Translations under genes and position numbers: made by a program | Part shown: positions 60,273-64,000 of the stretch, piece by piece | Position numbering within the stretch: the stretch's first letter is position 1 | Layout: the number at the start of each line of letters is the position of its first letter | Origin: an uncultured Aquimarina sp. | GTDB lineage: Bacteria; Bacteroidota; Bacteroidia; Flavobacteriales; Flavobacteriaceae | DNA: 64,000 bases | Reading direction: 5' to 3' | Assembly (NCBI GenBank): GCA_947496555.1 | Contig: CANMDH010000001.1 | Span: 239,622-303,621, forward strand | The notes under the pieces: generated by a model | The model's database searches: none | What the model saw: only the letters and a program-made list of their open reading frames with translations | What the model was told of the DNA's origin: nothing

Positions 60273-61721
60273 ATGAGCTCTAACGAAGTTTATGAAAAAG
60301 AACTTGCCTTTCAGGCAGACAGACGTCGCGCTACGGTAGCATTTATCAAAACTGTTAGCGATTTATGGTACGACAACTCTATTGAATTGGTACTTTTCAG
60401 AAATCAGTTAATTGATAAAAACGTTAGCGAAATTATCAATCTACATGAATATGCTGGAGAATTTGTGCAAAAGCCGATATCAATTTTTGATTCCGCAGAA
60501 ATTGCACAGGCAATCAAATTAATGGACTTACCTCCTTCAAAATTGGATATTGGTAAACTTACTTACGAATACCACTTATCAAACGACGAGTATAGCTCTA
60601 TCAATAGATTTGTTCAGGATAAGCTTAAAGACGCAAAAAAGGTCAAGCCCATTTCTCCTAAAAATGTTGTGCTTTATGGATTTGGACGAATTGGCCGCTT
60701 GGTAGCAAGAGAGTTAATGACCATTACAGGAAAGGGTAGTCAATTGCGCCTTAGAGCGATTGTTACTCGTGGTGCAGTAACAGAAGAAGTTTTAGAAAAA
60801 AGAGCTTCATTATTAAGAAACGATTCTGTTCACGGAGATTTTGCCGGCACAGTAGAAACTGATATCGCAAATAGTGCCCTAATTATTAATGGTACCACTG
60901 TAAATATTATTAGTGCTAACAACCCTGAAGATATCGATTACACTGTCTATGGTATTCAAGATGCTCTTGTTATAGACAACACTGGTGCTTTCAGGGATAA
61001 AGAAGCCTTGAGTAGACACCTAAAAGCCAAAGGAATTGACAAGGTCCTACTTACTGCTCCAGGAAAAGGTGTTCCTAACATCGTACATGGAGTAAATCAT
61101 AAAGAATATGATCCAGATAAGGTAGACATCTTTTCTGCAGCTTCTTGTACAACTAATGCTATTACTCCTATTCTACAGGCGGTCGAAGATAGTTTTGGCG
61201 TTGTTAACGGGCATTTAGAAACGATACATGCTTATACAAACGATCAAAATTTGGTTGACAATATGCACAAAAAATATCGCAGAGGCCGTGCCGCCGCTCT
61301 TAATATGGTGATCACAGAAACTGGCGCCGGTAAGGCAGTTGCCAAAGCTTTACCTAATCTTGAAGGAAAACTTACCTCAAATGCGATTCGAGTTCCTGTT
61401 CCTAATGGATCTTTGGCGATTCTAAATCTTAATCTCGAAAAGAAAACTTCTAAAGAAAGCATGAATACGATAATCAAAAAATACGCTTTAGAAGGCAACT
61501 TGGTAGAACAAATAAAATATTCACTTAATAACGAACTTGTATCAAGTGATATAGTGGGCTCTTCTGCTCCATCAATATATGATAGCAATGCGACCATTGT
61601 TGATCCAGAAGGACACAATGCCATTCTATATGTGTGGTATGATAATGAGTATGGATACAGTCACCAGGTTATTCGATTATCAAAGTATATTGCCAAAGTA
61701 AGACGTTTTACTTACTACTAA
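60273..61721 (+). CDS. gap: Glyceraldehyde-3-phosphate dehydrogenase, long form with N-terminal extension
   Basis: 482 residues, about 140 more than classical GAPDH. The first ~130 residues (ELAFQADRRRATVAFIKTVSDLWYDN, LMDLPPSKLDIGKLTYEYHLS) are an extra helical domain. The Rossmann motif is YGFGRIGRLVA at about 131-141. The catalytic Cys is in SAASCTTNAITPIL (about residue 292), with the His-containing region LETIHAYTNDQNLVDN. It interconverts glyceraldehyde-3-phosphate and 1,3-bisphosphoglycerate. The extended form is common in Bacteroidetes; cofactor preference cannot be judged here. Confidence 0.94.
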   Translation: MSSNEVYEKELAFQADRRRATVAFIKTVSDLWYDNSIELVLFRNQLIDKNVSEIINLHEYAGEFVQKPISIFDSAEIAQAIKLMDLPPSKLDIGKLTYEYHLSNDEYSSINRFVQDKLKDAKKVKPISPKNVVLYGFGRIGRLVARELMTITGKGSQLRLRAIVTRGAVTEEVLEKRASLLRNDSVHGDFAGTVETDIANSALIINGTTVNIISANNPEDIDYTVYGIQDALVIDNTGAFRDKEALSRHLKAKGIDKVLLTAPGKGVPNIVHGVNHKEYDPDKVDIFSAASCTTNAITPILQAVEDSFGVVNGHLETIHAYTNDQNLVDNMHKKYRRGRAAALNMVITETGAGKAVAKALPNLEGKLTSNAIRVPVPNGSLAILNLNLEKKTSKESMNTIIKKYALEGNLVEQIKYSLNNELVSSDIVGSSAPSIYDSNATIVDPEGHNAILYVWYDNEYGYSHQVIRLSKYIAKVRRFTYY

Positions 61722-61746
61722 AAGCAAAAAAGATAGTGATCCCAAC

Positions 61747-61774
61747 AAAGCCGTTATCCTTAACGGCTTTTTTT
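61747..61774 (+). terminator. Rho-independent terminator of the GAPDH gene
   Basis: AAAGCCGTTA (61747-61756) and TAACGGCTTT (61761-61770) form a perfect 10-bp stem with a 4-nt loop followed by TTTTATT. Confidence 0.95.
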
Positions 61775-62029
61775 ATTGAACAAACCACAAAAATAACATA
61801 TTAGTTTTCAATAAATTAATGATAATTTTAAACTCAATTAAATTCTTATAAAAAAAACTTTTTAATTATCCACAATATCGTACATTTATTGTCGTTACAG
61901 AAGAAATTAACAGGAAACTAAAAGAAGGGATATCCTCCTTAATAACTTAGATATAATTAATTATTTTTCACCTATCTACAATGCAGGTGATTACTCGGAG
62001 CACATAATTTAAATTAAGAATCAGAACAA
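61775..62029. other. Gene-free stretch with one consensus DnaA box
   Basis: TTATCCACA (61866-61874) is an exact match to the classical DnaA box. It overlaps the left arm of an ACAATA/TATTGT inverted repeat (61872-61877 and 61887-61892). Farther right there is a TCACCT/AGGTGA hairpin (61968-61990) 40 bp before the next gene. No further DnaA boxes were seen, so it is not called an origin. Confidence 0.45.
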
Positions 62030-62647
62030 ATGAAATTATTACAGTATCTATTAGTATTAACCATACTATTTTCTTTTTCTTCTGCGCTAAATGCACAGCA
62101 AGGAAATGTAACTGTTGAGCAAGCTTTAAAACAACAGAATATCGAAGGGCAATTTGATATCGTAATTAAAAAATCAGGAAGATATCAGGAATATAAGGTT
62201 ATAAAACAAGTATGGATAAACAAACTTAAAGCAAATGTTACTGATACTTTAAAAACCTTAGAAGGAAAATTAAATACCACCAATCAGCAAATAGCTGATC
62301 AAAAAACTACCATAACAGGTTTAGAAGCATCTCTAGCTAAAACAAATGAAGATCTTGCTTCGGTTACGCAACAAAAGGATAGCATGGGCTTTTTCGGAGC
62401 TTCGGTCACCAAATCGAGCTACAAAACCATCATGTGGGTTATCGTTGGAGTTCTTTTAGCCTTGCTAGGGTTTTTTATCTACAAGTTTAAAAACAGTAAT
62501 GCTGTTACTATTCAAGCAAAAAAGGCTTTAACAGAAACTGAAGAAGAGTTTGAAGATCACAGAAGAAGATCCCTAGAACGTGAACAAAAAGTGATGCGTA
62601 AACTACAGGACGAAATTAACAAACAGCGCAAGGCCGGAGCCAAGTAA
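62030..62647 (+). CDS. Exported coiled-coil membrane protein upstream of trmD, function unknown
   Basis: 205 residues. A signal peptide (LLQYLLVLTILFSFSSALNAQ) precedes a periplasmic helical part, including a coiled coil about 64-118 (KLKANVTDTLKTLEGKL, NQQIADQKTTITGLEASL). One membrane helix follows (TIMWVIVGVLLALLGFFIY, 133-151), then a charged cytoplasmic coiled coil (EEEFEDHRRRSLEREQKVMRKL). A homolog next to trmD in other flavobacteria has been mislabelled as a tRNA methyltransferase, as I recall; nothing here supports that. It may be an envelope-to-cytoplasm scaffold. Confidence 0.75.
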   Translation: MKLLQYLLVLTILFSFSSALNAQQGNVTVEQALKQQNIEGQFDIVIKKSGRYQEYKVIKQVWINKLKANVTDTLKTLEGKLNTTNQQIADQKTTITGLEASLAKTNEDLASVTQQKDSMGFFGASVTKSSYKTIMWVIVGVLLALLGFFIYKFKNSNAVTIQAKKALTETEEEFEDHRRRSLEREQKVMRKLQDEINKQRKAGAK

Positions 62648-62711
62648 GTCTCTTTTTTAGATTTTTACTATATTCTTTTGCATCTTTGCACTCTAGTGAA
62701 TTTTATAAGAG

Positions 62712-63389
62712 ATGCGAATAGACATTATTACCGTTGTACCCGATATCCTAAAAAGCCCTTTTGATGCTTCTATTATGAAGCGATCTATTGAAAAAGGGTT
62801 AGTAGAAGTACATTTACACAATTTACGAGATTATACCACCGATAACTACAAACAAGTCGATGATTATCAATTTGGAGGTGGTGCTGGTATGGTCATGATG
62901 ATAGAACCTATAGACAAGTGCATTTCTAAGCTAAAATCAGAAAGAGATTATGACGAGATTATATACATGACTCCAGATGGGGAGACGTTAACCCAAAGTA
63001 TAGCAAATCAACTCTCCCTAAAAGGGAATCTAATAATTCTATGTGGTCATTATAAAGGTGTCGACCAGCGGGTAAGAGACCATTTTGTAACCAAAGAAAT
63101 CTCTGTTGGAGACTATGTCCTATCCGGAGGCGAACTAGGAGCTTTAATTCTTTGTGATGCAATTATACGATTAATACCTGGAGTGTTAGGTAACGAAACC
63201 TCTGCATTAACAGACTCGTTTCAGGATGATCTATTGGCGCCTCCGATATATACCAGGCCGGCAGATTATAATGGTTGGAAAGTTCCTGAAGTACTAACAT
63301 CTGGTAATTTCCCAAAAATTGAGACCTGGAGAGAAGAGCAAGCCTATCAAAGAACCAAAGAAAGAAGACCCGACCTTTTGAAGGACTAG
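62712..63389 (+). CDS. trmD: tRNA (guanine-37-N1)-methyltransferase
   Basis: 225 residues. The trefoil-knot (SPOUT) motifs are present: [31 protein letters not shown] and the SAM-binding [15 protein letters not shown]. The N-terminus [21 protein letters not shown] matches the family. It methylates G37 of tRNAs reading CNN-type codons and so prevents +1 frameshifting. It is followed by rplS, an order conserved in bacteria, but rplS has its own promoter here (63422-63451). Confidence 0.96.
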   Translation: MRIDIITVVPDILKSPFDASIMKRSIEKGLVEVHLHNLRDYTTDNYKQVDDYQFGGGAGMVMMIEPIDKCISKLKSERDYDEIIYMTPDGETLTQSIANQLSLKGNLIILCGHYKGVDQRVRDHFVTKEISVGDYVLSGGELGALILCDAIIRLIPGVLGNETSALTDSFQDDLLAPPIYTRPADYNGWKVPEVLTSGNFPKIETWREEQAYQRTKERRPDLLKD

Positions 63390-63421
63390 GTATGATATTT
63401 CAAAATTCAACCATAAAACGC

Positions 63422-63451
63422 TTGCATGTAATCAAATAATACTTATTTTTG
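63422..63451 (+). promoter_or_regulatory. Promoter of rplS
   Basis: TTG (63422-63424) is separated by 19 bp from TATTTTTG (63444-63451). Both elements and the spacing match the Bacteroidetes consensus. The leader to ATG 63524 is about 65 nt. Confidence 0.8.
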
Positions 63452-63523
63452 CACCCTGATTGAAATAACCTCTGGCGAAAATCGTGAATGTTACCTCAAC
63501 AAAACCAAAGAAACTATATCAAA

Positions 63524-63874
63524 ATGGAAGATTTAGTAAAATTCGTACAAGACGAATTTGTAACAAAAAAAGAAACTCCTGAATTCTCTGCAGGTGACAC
63601 TATCACTGTTTATTACGAAATTAAAGAAGGAAACAAAACACGTACACAGTTCTTTAGAGGAGTAGTAATCCAAAGAAGAGGTTCTGGTGCAACTGAAACT
63701 TTTACGATCAGAAAGATGTCTGGAACTATTGGTGTAGAACGTATTTTCCCTGTTAACTTACCCGCGCTTCAAAAAATTGAAGTTAACAAAAGAGGTAAAG
63801 TTCGTAGAGCACGTATATTCTACTTCAGAGGACTTACCGGTAAGAAAGCAAGAATTAAAGAAAAAAGAAGTTAA
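63524..63874 (+). CDS. rplS: 50S ribosomal protein L19
   Basis: 116 residues from ATG 63524 (MEDLVKFVQDEF); an ATG at 63488 lies in the mRNA leader and is rejected. The family motif is FSAGDTITVYYEIKEGNKTR, FRGVVIQRRGSGATETFTIRKMSG split over two segments, and the basic C-terminus AKIRRARIFYFRGLTGKKARI-like (KVRRARIFYFRGLTGKKA). L19 sits at the 30S-50S interface. The upstream promoter and the terminator make it monocistronic. Confidence 0.97.
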   Translation: MEDLVKFVQDEFVTKKETPEFSAGDTITVYYEIKEGNKTRTQFFRGVVIQRRGSGATETFTIRKMSGTIGVERIFPVNLPALQKIEVNKRGKVRRARIFYFRGLTGKKARIKEKRS

Positions 63875-63904
63875 TTTTCTTTTTTCTTACAAACTCAAAA
63901 AGAG

Positions 63905-63932
63905 GCTGTCTAAAAAGGCAGCTTTTTTTTTT
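63905..63932 (+). terminator. Rho-independent terminator of rplS
   Basis: GCTGTC (63905-63910) and GGCAGC (63917-63922) pair (one G.T) around a 6-nt loop, followed by a run of ten T. The stem lies 31 bp after the stop. Confidence 0.85.
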
Positions 63933-63960
63933 GATACGATTTGTGTTGTTTGTATTTTTA
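63931..63960 (+). promoter_or_regulatory. Promoter of the gene running off the window end
   Basis: TTG (63931-63933) and TATTTTTA (63953-63960, one base off TAnnTTTG) are 19 bp apart, 3 bp before ATG 63964. The -33 element overlaps the end of the rplS T-run. Confidence 0.45.
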
Positions 63961-63963
63961 GAT

Positions 63964-64000
63964 ATGAAACGCACACAAGTCTGGAAGACCAACCATCAGG
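63964..64000 (+). CDS. Start of an unidentified gene (cut by the window end)
   Basis: ATG 63964 opens a frame MKRTQVWKTNHQ with no stop before the window ends. A promoter-like pair lies just before it. Only twelve residues are visible, too few to name a family. Confidence 0.5.
   Translation, partial: MKRTQVWKTNHQ

Noticed and set aside
61866-61874. Replication origin at the GAPDH downstream region
   Set aside because: Only one DnaA box, no AT-rich unwinding element recognised, and skew could not be computed.

Overview
The window is a low-GC, gene-dense chromosomal segment of a member of the Bacteroidota, most likely a marine Flavobacteriaceae (Aquimarina-like). The evidence is the protein families present (FecR/ECF-sigma/STN TonB receptor triad, YtxJ, DUF6503, DUF1015, DUF4835/PorD-like, DUF6913, Rpb6-type omega), the gene order (bamD-rpoZ-coaBC-DUF4835-recN; thioesterase next to dnaA; trmD-rplS), and promoters of the Bacteroidetes type (TAnnTTTG at -7, TTG at -33) rather than sigma70 boxes. 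The genus is an inference. I saw no tRNA, rRNA, CRISPR array, prophage or insertion sequence.

Layout. 1-6.5 kb: the end of fumarylacetoacetase, a lipoprotein, and an iron-type ECF sigma / anti-sigma / TonB receptor set. 6.5-9.8 kb: YtxJ and ClpB. 9.8-13.9 kb: small envelope proteins and a TetR regulator with two copies of one 16-bp operator, in front of its own gene and of a thioesterase. 13.9-25.1 kb: smpB, pcm, an oxidoreductase/hydroxyacyl-CoA dehydrogenase/M23/DUF1015/yggS run, a DnaQ-GIY-YIG fusion, a DUF3857 protein without transglutaminase catalytic residues, a voltage-gated-type K+ channel with a C-terminal zinc ribbon, and miaA. 25.1-31 kb (minus strand): response regulator and histidine kinase with OmpR-like repeats upstream, coaE, YbbR, glycosyltransferase, fabI. 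31-32.6 kb: Crp/AhpD-like/DoxX module. 32.7-37.7 kb: the recN-to-bamD operon behind a strong consensus promoter. 37.8-40.2 kb: Kir-type channel, dapA, DUF6913.

40.2-46 kb: ligA followed by five tandem, collinear YhhN/TMEM86-like integral membrane paralogs. The motif acids of that family are kept in the copy next to ligA and are mostly lost or replaced in the others. This is the most unusual structure in the window. 46-52.3 kb: LOG, prmC, GNAT, then a forward operon of LEA-type lipoprotein, ribD, HAD phosphatase, EamA permease and YigZ. 52.3-64 kb: dnaA, low-molecular-weight phosphatase, RsmI-like methyltransferase, a transglycosylase-like protein, mltG, a GNAT enzyme, dapF, HtrA protease, long-form GAPDH, a coiled-coil membrane protein, trmD, rplS and the first codons of another gene.

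Most genes are housekeeping or envelope functions. Themes that recur are cell-envelope maintenance (MltG, HtrA, BamD, M23, transglycosylase-like), lysine/mDAP synthesis (dapA, dapF), CoA synthesis (coaBC, coaE) and translation quality control (smpB, prmC, miaA, trmD). Unusually many genes appear to start at TTG or GTG.
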